This document shows, piece after piece, positions 1-4,567 of a stretch of DNA of 5,609 bases. The notes beneath the pieces are model-generated. The model worked only from the letters and a program-made list of their open reading frames with translations. It made no database searches and was not told where the DNA came from. Origin of the DNA: Candidatus Pelethomonas intestinigallinarum (GTDB lineage Bacteria; Bacillota; Clostridia; Oscillospirales; Oscillospiraceae); NCBI GenBank assembly GCA_018712665.1, contig DVGP01000055.1, positions 1 to 5,609 of the forward strand. Direction: 5' to 3'. The translations under genes and the position numbers were made by a program. Within the stretch, counting starts at the first letter, position 1, and every line of letters starts with the position of its first letter.

Positions 1-100
1 GGTTCTCCGGGGAGGTGGGCGCTGCCCGCCGGCCTCCGGCGGTCCTGGCCCTGCCCTTCCGCAGATGCTTTGCCCGGTAGCGGGCGGCGCCGCTTTTCAT
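1..100 (-). CDS. N-terminal fragment of an unidentified basic protein (cut by left edge)
   Basis: An ATG at 100-98 opens a frame that stays open to the left edge, giving 33 codons that begin MKSGAARYRAKHLRKGRART. About one residue in three is Arg or Lys and there is no hydrophobic segment in the visible part. A Shine-Dalgarno-like AGGAG lies about 10 nt upstream, and third codon positions are mostly G or C, as in the other real genes here. I do not recognise the protein. A basic cytoplasmic tail before a membrane segment, or a nucleic-acid-binding N-terminus, would both fit, but nothing visible decides. It is read in the same direction as the tmcAL-lipoprotein unit but is separated from it by a terminator and about 400 bases, so it probably has its own promoter. 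A sigma-F-like candidate lies at 165-195. Confidence 0.55.
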   Translation of the reverse strand, partial: MKSGAARYRAKHLRKGRARTAGGRRAAPTSPEN

Positions 101-164
101 AACTCCATCTCTCCTCTCAACTGCCCTGGACTGCTTTTTCCCAGCCGCGGCAATTCGTTCCCTG

Positions 165-195
165 TAGTGTATGCGGAAGCAGGCCGGGTTTATGC
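165..195 (-). promoter_or_regulatory. Candidate sigma-F-type (forespore) promoter for the leftward partial gene
   Basis: On the minus strand GCATA (195-191) is followed after 16 nt by GCATACACTA (174-165). This resembles the Bacillus sigma-F consensus GYWTA, 15-16 nt, GGNRANANTW, with two mismatches in the -10 part. It would start transcription near position 158, about 58 nt before the ATG at 100. No good sigma-A promoter was found in the same interval. Short, degenerate motifs of this kind also occur by chance, so this is a weak call. Confidence 0.25.
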
Positions 196-244
196 GGCGG
201 AAGGAAGAGCAGGGAGGAATTTTCGCCCGGCAGAGCCGGCGGTT

Positions 245-264
245 CATGGGGGAAACCTCCCATG
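245..264. repeat. Hairpin with 8-bp stem and 4-nt loop
   Basis: CATGGGGG (245-252) pairs with CTCCCATG (257-264) with one G-T wobble, leaving an AAAC loop in the plus-strand reading. Further wobble pairs can extend it outward to about 241-268. No T-run follows on either strand, so it is not an obvious terminator. Function unknown. Confidence 0.35.
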
Positions 265-383
265 GGTCCCTCCCAGCCTTCTTGGGGATATGCGCCTTCG
301 GGAGGAGCCTGAACGGGGCGGAGGGGAGGAGCGGGAGAACTCATCGAGGCGTACGGAAAGGGGTGAGGAGTCGGGGCGCGGTT

Positions 384-405
384 CACCAGCCAGTACGGGC
401 TGGTG
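384..405. repeat. Perfect 8-bp hairpin
   Basis: CACCAGCC (384-391) and GGCTGGTG (398-405) are exact inverted repeats around the six-base spacer AGTACG. There is no adjoining T-run on either strand, so it is unlikely to be an intrinsic terminator. It lies just beyond the terminator of the lipoprotein gene in the direction of transcription. Confidence 0.4.
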
Positions 406-449
406 TGCGGCGACGCAGGTATCCGATCAACAAGGCCATCCAAAATGTA

Positions 450-476
450 AGCGCCCCGCCGGTCAGGCGGGGCGCT
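450..476 (-). terminator. Intrinsic terminator of the tmcAL-lipoprotein unit
   Basis: GCGCCCCGCC (451-460) and GGCGGGGCGC (466-475) form a perfect 10-bp GC-rich stem with a 5-nt loop, extended by an A-T pair at 450/476. On the minus strand the stem is followed by TTACATTTTG, a modest T-rich tail. It begins about 20 nt beyond the stop codon of the lipoprotein gene, the expected position for the end of that transcript. Confidence 0.8.
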
Positions 477-495
477 CAGTCTGTCCGTTCTTTTG

Positions 496-1398
496 TCACA
501 TCTCTGTCTCTTCTGTCTCTGCCTTCAGGCCCAGCCGCTCCAGGCCCCCGGGGCCCAGCAGGTCCGCGAACTCGCCGTAGGGCACCGTCAGCTCCACGGC
601 CCCCATGGCGTAGGGCCCCAGCTCATAGGTAGAGAAGACCACCGTCATCCCCTCCGGGCCGAAGAGGGCTGCCCCTTCATTCCACCGGCCGATGATGTCC
701 CGGTAATCGACCCAGTAGCCCGGCAGGTCCTCCTCCCGGGCCTCCGCCGCCTCCACCAGCAGCTCCGCCGCCCCTGCCCGGAAGGCCTCCGGGTCGTCGG
801 CCACCTGGATGGGATCGATGAACTGACCTGTAGCCAAATCAAAAAGATAGCTGTTGGTGTAGCTGTTGGGGTGGGCTCCGCCGGAATAACTGGTGTTATC
901 CATCCGGACGCTGACGATCTGCCCGCACAAAACACTCTCCGAGACGGTCACGTCGTAGTAGGGCAGGCCGGCGCTGCCGGGCACGGTTTGGGCGTTCGCC
1001 CCCATCTGCCGGCCTATCTCTACCGACTTGTCCAGCAGATCGTTCATCTTCTCGTTGAAGTTCTCCGCATTCCGCTCCGCCGCCTCCCGGTCCTCCGGGG
1101 ACAGCTTCTCCAGATTCTCCACCGCCATGGACTGGAGCTGATAGCTGTAGTAGGCCAGCTCCGTGCCGTCCTCCGCCGTGAATCTCTCCTCTGCGGTCAT
1201 GGTGTCAAAGCTGTAGACCGGTACCTGATATACCTCCGCCGCCAATGCGCTGCCCCGCGCGTCTCCTGTGCCGGCGCAGGCGGTGAGCAGGGTCAGACAG
1301 GCCGCCAGCAGCGCGGCCGCTATTTTCTTTTGACGGGAAGTCGCCGTAAGCTGAGCTTGCCTGTTATCATGGCACGCCGTCAGCGCGTGAAGTTTCAT
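496..1398 (-). CDS. Secreted lipoprotein with DUF4163/DUF3298 (RsiV/PdaC-like) domains
   Basis: The 300-residue protein has a basic N-terminus, a hydrophobic segment at about 26-40 and a lipobox LTAC ending at Cys41, so it should be exported and lipid-anchored on the outer face of the membrane. Residues of roughly 60-165 look like the DUF4163 domain (PdaC/RsiV type). They lead into the family's signature SGGAHPN at 172-178 and a DUF3298 domain to about 275, with FDLATGQ (186-192) and the characteristic YELGPYAMG (258-266). In known relatives these domains occur in the sigma-V anti-sigma factor RsiV, which binds lysozyme, and in a peptidoglycan deacetylase. This protein has neither a cytoplasmic anti-sigma part nor a deacetylase domain, so its role is unknown; envelope or lysozyme sensing is a guess. 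The ATG at 1398 is preferred over upstream in-frame starts because AAGGAGG sits 6 nt before it. It lies 35 bp downstream of tmcAL and is probably co-transcribed with it. The tail is acidic (ETEETEM). Confidence 0.85.
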   Translation of the reverse strand: MKLHALTACHDNRQAQLTATSRQKKIAAALLAACLTLLTACAGTGDARGSALAAEVYQVPVYSFDTMTAEERFTAEDGTELAYYSYQLQSMAVENLEKLSPEDREAAERNAENFNEKMNDLLDKSVEIGRQMGANAQTVPGSAGLPYYDVTVSESVLCGQIVSVRMDNTSYSGGAHPNSYTNSYLFDLATGQFIDPIQVADDPEAFRAGAAELLVEAAEAREEDLPGYWVDYRDIIGRWNEGAALFGPEGMTVVFSTYELGPYAMGAVELTVPYGEFADLLGPGGLERLGLKAETEETEM

Positions 1399-1404
1399 AG
1401 AATG

Positions 1405-1411
1405 CCTCCTT
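1405..1411 (-). promoter_or_regulatory. Ribosome binding site that fixes the lipoprotein start
   Basis: AAGGAGG lies 6 nt upstream of the ATG at 1398. The frame stays open for another 41 codons upstream and overlaps the end of tmcAL, but those candidates lack such a site. This one therefore sets the start, and the resulting protein has a sensible lipoprotein signal peptide. Confidence 0.8.
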
Positions 1412-1433
1412 CTCAGGGATCGGAACGGGGCCG

Positions 1434-2633
1434 TCATCGCATCACCGGCCCCGCCGTGTACTCCAGCCCGGGCTTTGCCTGGTCCAGGTCCGGCCAGGAC
1501 AGGGTGTACAGGTCCGTCCACACCGCCTCCCGGGCCAGGAGATCACGGGCCTCCGCCCCCAGCCGCCGGGCGGCGGCGGGCTTGGTCACCACCGGCAGGG
1601 CGGCCTTCTTCCGCATCTCCCCCAGCAGGGCCCGGCCCCGGTCATTGGCCCCCAATACCCGCAGGTAGGGGGGCGTTTGGCCCTGGGAGGCGGGGACCAG
1701 CCCCAGGCAGCTGTGGAGGAGCAGGCGGCGAATCCGGGCCAGGGGGTAGCGTTTGGTCTTGACCCCGGCCAAAATATCCTCCAGCCGGGTACAGGACTGG
1801 ACCGCGCCGTAGAAGCGGTGGTACAGGCCCTCTCCGCCGCCGTCGTAGGGGCGGAAGTCCTCCTCCGCCATGCTCCGCAGCCGGGCGAGGACCGCCCGCT
1901 CACAGTTTTTCAGAGACGCGGGGGCCCGGCCCGCCGCCATCTCCCGGTCCAGCACCTGGGCGGTCTCCTCCGGCAGCAGCTCCCGCCAGCTCTCCCCCGC
2001 CAGGAGCCGCCCCCGGATGGCGGAGGCGGAGGGATACGGCCCCAAGTCGCCGCTGTCGTGGGGCGCTCCTACTCTGGGAAGAGCCAGGGGCTGAAGAGCG
2101 GCGCCCTGCCGGGCCGCGGCCCGCAGGTACTCCACCGCCAGGATGTCGTTGGGCCGGGAGAGGCAGGCGGCGGCCCCCTCCCCCGCCAGATCCCGGACAG
2201 CTGCCTGCCGGGCGGCGGCGAAGGTCACCCCCGCCGCCAGATGGCGGCGGGCGGCCTCCTCCCAGCCGGGATTCTCCAGGCACCGGGCCGCGGCGGCCAG
2301 CGGGCCCAGGTCCCCGGTCTCACAGCCGAAGGCCAGGTGGGTCACCACGCCGGTGGCGGCCAGCAGGGCCACGCCACCCTGGGCGAATCGCTCCGCCGTG
2401 GCGGCGGACCAGGGGGAGGGCAGCTCCAGCACCAGGTCCGCGCCACCCAGCAGGGCACACTCCGCCCGGGCCCGCTTCTCCAAAACAGCGAAGTCCCCCC
2501 GCTGGACGAAGTTCCCGCTCATCACCGCCACCACAGCGGCGTCCGCCCCCAGCAGCCGCCGCAGGGTCTGGATCTGCCAGCGGTGGCCCCGGTGGAAGGG
2601 GTTGTATTCCGCGATGATGCCGGCCACCGCCAA
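1434..2633 (-). CDS. tmcAL: tRNA(Met) cytidine acetate ligase (TmcAL, YlbM family)
   Basis: TmcAL activates acetate with ATP to acetyl-adenylate and acetylates the wobble cytidine (C34) of elongator tRNA-Met, giving N4-acetylcytidine. The 399-residue product has the family's nucleotidyltransferase start AGIIAEYNPFHRGH, with the HxGH ATP-binding motif at residues 14-17. It also has MSGNFVQRGD (38-47), LVLELPSPWS (67-76), RPNDILAVEYLRA (160-172), SASAIR (202-207), KTKRYPLARIRRLLLH (292-307) and PPYLRVLGAN (321-330), in the expected order and at normal family length. I chose the TTG at 2633: it gives the same short N-terminus as relatives (five residues up to the Gly of GII) and lies 7 nt after AGGAGG. 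A GTG at 2627 is almost as good; a TTG at 2684 has no ribosome site. It is the first gene of a leftward pair with the lipoprotein and is divergent from ackA, whose product acetate is this enzyme's substrate. Confidence 0.93.
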   Translation of the reverse strand: MAVAGIIAEYNPFHRGHRWQIQTLRRLLGADAAVVAVMSGNFVQRGDFAVLEKRARAECALLGGADLVLELPSPWSAATAERFAQGGVALLAATGVVTHLAFGCETGDLGPLAAAARCLENPGWEEAARRHLAAGVTFAAARQAAVRDLAGEGAAACLSRPNDILAVEYLRAAARQGAALQPLALPRVGAPHDSGDLGPYPSASAIRGRLLAGESWRELLPEETAQVLDREMAAGRAPASLKNCERAVLARLRSMAEEDFRPYDGGGEGLYHRFYGAVQSCTRLEDILAGVKTKRYPLARIRRLLLHSCLGLVPASQGQTPPYLRVLGANDRGRALLGEMRKKAALPVVTKPAAARRLGAEARDLLAREAVWTDLYTLSWPDLDQAKPGLEYTAGPVMR

Positions 2634-2637
2634 AGGC

Positions 2638-2646
2638 CCTCCTCCT
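2638..2646 (-). promoter_or_regulatory. Double Shine-Dalgarno sequence of tmcAL
   Basis: AGGAGGAGG contains two overlapping AGGAGG copies. The first is 7 nt from the TTG at 2633 and the second 10 nt from the GTG at 2627, so the site supports either start and does not separate them. It excludes the long N-terminal extension from 2684. Confidence 0.65.
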
Positions 2647-2674
2647 CTCCATGAAAGCGCCGGCGGCAACCGGG

Positions 2675-2701
2675 ATTTTTTCAAAAAAACTCTGAAAAAA
2701 T
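2675..2701. repeat. A/T-rich inverted repeat just upstream of the ackA promoter (UP-like)
   Basis: ATTTTTTCA (2675-2683) and TGAAAAAAT (2693-2701) are a perfect 9-bp inverted repeat around a 9-nt A-rich spacer. It ends three bases before the -35 hexamer of the ackA promoter, where an UP element contacting RNA polymerase alpha subunits would lie. On the minus strand the same DNA is in the tmcAL leader. UP-element function is inferred from position and composition only. Confidence 0.4.
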
Positions 2702-2704
2702 GGG

Positions 2705-2733
2705 TTGTCGAACCGGCAAAAATAGTCTACAAT
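2705..2733 (+). promoter_or_regulatory. Sigma-A-type promoter of ackA
   Basis: TTGTCG (2705-2710) and TACAAT (2728-2733) are separated by exactly 17 bp. They match the consensus at four and five of six positions. Transcription should start near 2740, giving a leader of about 100 nt before the ackA ATG. An A-tract-rich segment lies directly upstream and an inverted repeat covers the -10. Confidence 0.65.
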
Positions 2734-2751
2734 GTAAGTTGTGACTATTTT
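2719..2751. promoter_or_regulatory. Large inverted repeat over the divergent promoters (candidate operator)
   Basis: AAAATAGTC (2719-2727) is an exact inverted match to GACTATTTT (2743-2751). Inside it ACAA (2729-2732) matches TTGT (2739-2742). The two matches join into a 13-bp arm on each side with a single unpaired T at 2728. The repeat contains the whole -10 of the ackA promoter, all but one base of the -10 of the leftward promoter, and both predicted start sites. Neither transcript would carry both arms, so a DNA-level operator is more likely than an RNA hairpin. The binding protein is unknown. Confidence 0.5.
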
Positions 2752-2775
2752 AATCGCCCCGCGCTGGAATTGCAA
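2747..2775 (-). promoter_or_regulatory. Sigma-A-type promoter of tmcAL and the lipoprotein gene
   Basis: On the minus strand TTGCAA (2775-2770) and TAAAAT (2752-2747) are separated by exactly 17 bp, matching consensus at four and five of six positions. The predicted start is near 2740, about 107 nt before the tmcAL start. It faces the ackA promoter and the two cannot be fully occupied by polymerase at once. Confidence 0.55.
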
Positions 2776-2795
2776 GTCACAGTGTGGAAACAAAA

Positions 2796-2814
2796 AATGA
2801 CAATTCAATGACAA
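2796..2814. repeat. 8-bp direct repeat in the ackA leader
   Basis: AATGACAA occurs at 2796-2803 and again at 2807-2814, an 11-bp step close to one helical turn. It lies shortly before the ackA ribosome site AAGGAG (2824-2829). It could be a tandem protein site or chance in an A-rich leader. Confidence 0.3.
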
Positions 2815-2839
2815 CAGAAGGACAAGGAGAAGTAAACCC

Positions 2840-4030
2840 ATGAAAATTCTGATCATCAACGCCGGCAGCTCCTCTCTGAAGTACCAGTTCATGGAGTCTG
2901 AGGGCGGCCAGGTCTTCGCCAAGGGTCTGTGCGAGCGCATCGGCATCGACGGCCGTCTGACCCACAAGGTCCCCGGCCGGGAGGACGTGGTCCGGGAGAT
3001 CCCCATGCCCACCCACAGCGAGGCCATCCAGTCTGTGCTGGACATCATGGTGGACCCGGTCAACGGCGTTATCGCCTCCACCGACGAGATCGCCGCCGTC
3101 GGCCACCGGGTGCTCCACGGCGGCATGGCCTTCACTGAGAGCTGCGTCATCGACGACGCGTGCATCGCCGCCATCGAGAAGTGCATCCCCCTGGGCCCCC
3201 TCCACAACCCCGCCAACCTCATGGGCATCCGGGCCTGCCAGGCCATCATGCCCAACACCCCCCAGGTGGCCGTGTTCGACACCGCTTTCCACATGACCAT
3301 GCCCCCCAAGGCCTACATCTACGCCATCCCCTACGAGTACTATGAGAAGGATGACGTGCGCCGCTACGGCTTCCACGGCACCAGCCACCGCTATGTCTCC
3401 GCCCGGGCCATCGACATGCTGGGCAACCCCGAGCACAGCCGGGTGATCTGCTGCCACCTGGGCAACGGCTCCTCCCTGTCCGCCTGCGTGGACGGCAAGT
3501 GCATGGACACCTCCATGGGCCTGGGGCCCCTGGCCGGCTTCCCCATGGGCACCCGCTCCGGCGATGTGGACGCCACCATCCTGGAGTACCTGATGGGCCG
3601 CTACGGCTATGACATCAAGGAGATGCTCAACATCCTCAACAAGAAGTCCGGCGTGCTGGGCATCTCCGGCATCAGCTCCGACTTCCGCGATCTGGACGCC
3701 GCCGCCGCTCAGGGCAACGAGCGGGCCCAGCTGGCTCTGGACAAGTTCATCTACGAGGTGAAGAAGTACATCGGCGCCTACGCTACCGTAATGGGCGGGG
3801 TGGACGCCATCGTGTTCACCGCCGGCATCGGCGAGAACTCCATCGACCTGCGGCGGAAGATCTGCGAGGGTCTGGAGTACATGGGCATCAAGATGGACGC
3901 TGAGAAGAACAACGTCCGCGGCAAGGAGGCGGACGTGTCCGCCGCCGACTCCAAGGTGAAGATCTTCGTCATCCCCACCAACGAGGAGCTGATGATCGCC
4001 ATGGATACCGCCGCCCTGTGTGGCAAGTAA
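2840..4030 (+). CDS. ackA: Acetate kinase
   Basis: Acetate kinase interconverts acetyl phosphate plus ADP with acetate plus ATP in the cytoplasm. It is the last, ATP-yielding step of the Pta-AckA pathway in fermenting bacteria. The 396-residue length is typical. The N-terminal signature IINAGSSSLK (5-14) includes Asn7. VGHRVLHGG places the substrate-binding Arg at 90, VFDTAFH the catalytic Asp at 147, and YGFHGTSH a conserved His at 179. HLGNGSS (206-212), the catalytic-region Arg at 239 in MGTRSGD, TAGIGENS (327-334) and Glu382 near the end are also present, so the enzyme looks intact. The ATG at 2840 follows AAGGAG at 10 nt. Codons end almost entirely in C or G, more strictly than in the neighbours, which suggests high expression. 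No pta gene adjoins it here. It is divergent from tmcAL and is closed by its own terminator, so it is probably monocistronic. Confidence 0.98.
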   Translation: MKILIINAGSSSLKYQFMESEGGQVFAKGLCERIGIDGRLTHKVPGREDVVREIPMPTHSEAIQSVLDIMVDPVNGVIASTDEIAAVGHRVLHGGMAFTESCVIDDACIAAIEKCIPLGPLHNPANLMGIRACQAIMPNTPQVAVFDTAFHMTMPPKAYIYAIPYEYYEKDDVRRYGFHGTSHRYVSARAIDMLGNPEHSRVICCHLGNGSSLSACVDGKCMDTSMGLGPLAGFPMGTRSGDVDATILEYLMGRYGYDIKEMLNILNKKSGVLGISGISSDFRDLDAAAAQGNERAQLALDKFIYEVKKYIGAYATVMGGVDAIVFTAGIGENSIDLRRKICEGLEYMGIKMDAEKNNVRGKEADVSAADSKVKIFVIPTNEELMIAMDTAALCGK

Positions 4031-4052
4031 TTTCCCCTGACAGTCCTTTTCG

Positions 4053-4086
4053 GCCGGGCCTTCTGAGAAAGAAGGCCCGGCTTTTT
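4053..4086 (+). terminator. Strong intrinsic terminator of ackA
   Basis: GCCGGGCCTTC (4053-4063) and GAAGGCCCGGC (4071-4081) form a perfect 11-bp stem with a 7-nt loop, followed immediately by five T residues (4082-4086). It starts 22 nt after the ackA stop codon and isolates ackA from the repressor/protease module downstream. Confidence 0.92.
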
Positions 4087-4106
4087 CGTCCTTTTCAACA
4101 CGCGCC

Positions 4107-4135
4107 TTGACAGGGCGGCGGGAAGCCGCTATAAT
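4107..4135 (+). promoter_or_regulatory. Perfect consensus sigma-A promoter of the BlaI/M56 module
   Basis: TTGACA (4107-4112) and TATAAT (4130-4135) match the consensus at all twelve positions with the optimal 17-bp spacer. Transcription should start near 4142, about 36 nt before the repressor ATG. Such a strong promoter upstream of a repressor gene implies that it is normally held down, most simply by the repressor itself. Confidence 0.88.
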
Positions 4136-4144
4136 AAAACTACA
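4134..4144 (+). promoter_or_regulatory. Candidate repressor half-site at the transcription start
   Basis: ATAAAACTACA overlaps the end of the -10 element and the predicted start site. The identical 11-nt word occurs at 5548-5558, where it forms the left arm of a palindrome. ACTACA/TGTAGT halves are typical of BlaI/MecI operators. Here the right half is not recognisable, so only a half-site or a degenerate operator can be claimed. Confidence 0.4.
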
Positions 4145-4177
4145 TCATATCAATGAATTGTGAGGTGAGGGAAGACC

Positions 4178-4567
4178 ATGAAGCGGCAGGTCTCGATCTC
4201 GGAGTCGGAGTGGCAGGTGATGAAGCTCATCTGGAGCGACCCGCCCCAGACTCTCCCGGAGCTGCTGGACAAGCTCAGCGGCACCGCCTGGAGCAAGACC
4301 ACCATCCAGACCTATCTGGCCCGGCTGGTGAAGAAGGGCGCCCTGACCACCAGGCGGCAGGGAAAGGGGTATTTGTACTACCCGGCGGTGTCGGAGGAGG
4401 CGTGCCAGCTGGCGGAGGGCCGGGATTTTCTGGGCCGCGTGTACGACGGGTCCCTGTCGAAGATGGTGCTGGGCTTTGTCCGGGGCGGCCAGCTCTCCCC
4501 GGAGGAGCTGGCTGAGCTGAAGGCCCTCATCGACCGGGAGGAGGCGGCGCATGGCTGTCCTCAGTAA
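4178..4567 (+). CDS. BlaI/MecI/CopY-family transcriptional repressor
   Basis: The 129-residue protein has the family's normal length and layout. A winged-helix DNA-binding domain covers about 6-70, starting with ISESEWQVMKLIW (7-19), with a recognition-helix region WSKTTIQTYLARLVKKG (38-54) and a wing KGYLYYPAVS (63-72). A helical dimerisation tail follows (SLSKMVLGFV, LSPEELAELKALI). Relatives bind operators as dimers and are inactivated by proteolysis after a BlaR1-type partner is triggered. Staphylococcal BlaI is cut between Asn and Phe at 101-102; the equivalent place here is Gly99-Phe100, so cleavage specificity may differ. The ATG at 4178 follows GTGAGG by 7 nt. The gene overlaps the M56 protease gene by 17 nt, which indicates translational coupling and a shared function. 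The controlled target could be beta-lactam resistance, metal transport or something else; no target gene is visible, so I assign no symbol. Confidence 0.92.
   Translation: MKRQVSISESEWQVMKLIWSDPPQTLPELLDKLSGTAWSKTTIQTYLARLVKKGALTTRRQGKGYLYYPAVSEEACQLAEGRDFLGRVYDGSLSKMVLGFVRGGQLSPEELAELKALIDREEAAHGCPQ

Larger units (their letters stand above)
101..450. other. Long intergenic stretch without a convincing gene
   Basis: About 350 bases lie between the terminator of the lipoprotein gene and the start of the leftward partial gene. Open frames exist on both strands, but none has a Shine-Dalgarno sequence or the strong third-position G/C bias of the neighbouring genes. The stretch holds a sigma-F-like promoter candidate (165-195, minus), two hairpins (245-264 and 384-405) and a purine-rich, G-run-rich segment around 301-370 on the plus strand. 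I see no tRNA, RNase P, SRP RNA, tmRNA or known riboswitch core in it. Confidence 0.6.

Noticed and set aside
171..213. SRP RNA-like string (CGGAAGGAAG followed by AGCAG)
   Set aside because: The flanking helix and the GTCAGG part of the conserved SRP domain are absent, so the resemblance looks accidental.
65..632. Plus-strand open frames of 171 and 153 codons across the left part
   Set aside because: They cross the minus-strand terminator and run into the end of the lipoprotein gene, have no ribosome sites and show low-complexity Arg/Pro/Ser-rich translations typical of GC-rich non-coding frames.
2634..2684. TTG at 2684 as the start of tmcAL
   Set aside because: It adds 17 residues not seen in the family, has no ribosome site, and places the AGGAGGAGG site inside the coding region.
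2734..2756. Rex or CcpA (cre) site in the ackA promoter
   Set aside because: TTGTGAC followed by TTTTAA lacks the TTCACAA half needed for Rex, and no WTGNAANCGNWWNCA match is present.
493..2811. Long plus-strand frames opposite the lipoprotein and tmcAL genes
   Set aside because: They are antisense shadows of two genes with clear family motifs, and their translations are low-complexity.
2320..3457. Long minus-strand frames opposite ackA
   Set aside because: ackA is unmistakable on the plus strand. The minus frames result from its strong third-position G/C bias.
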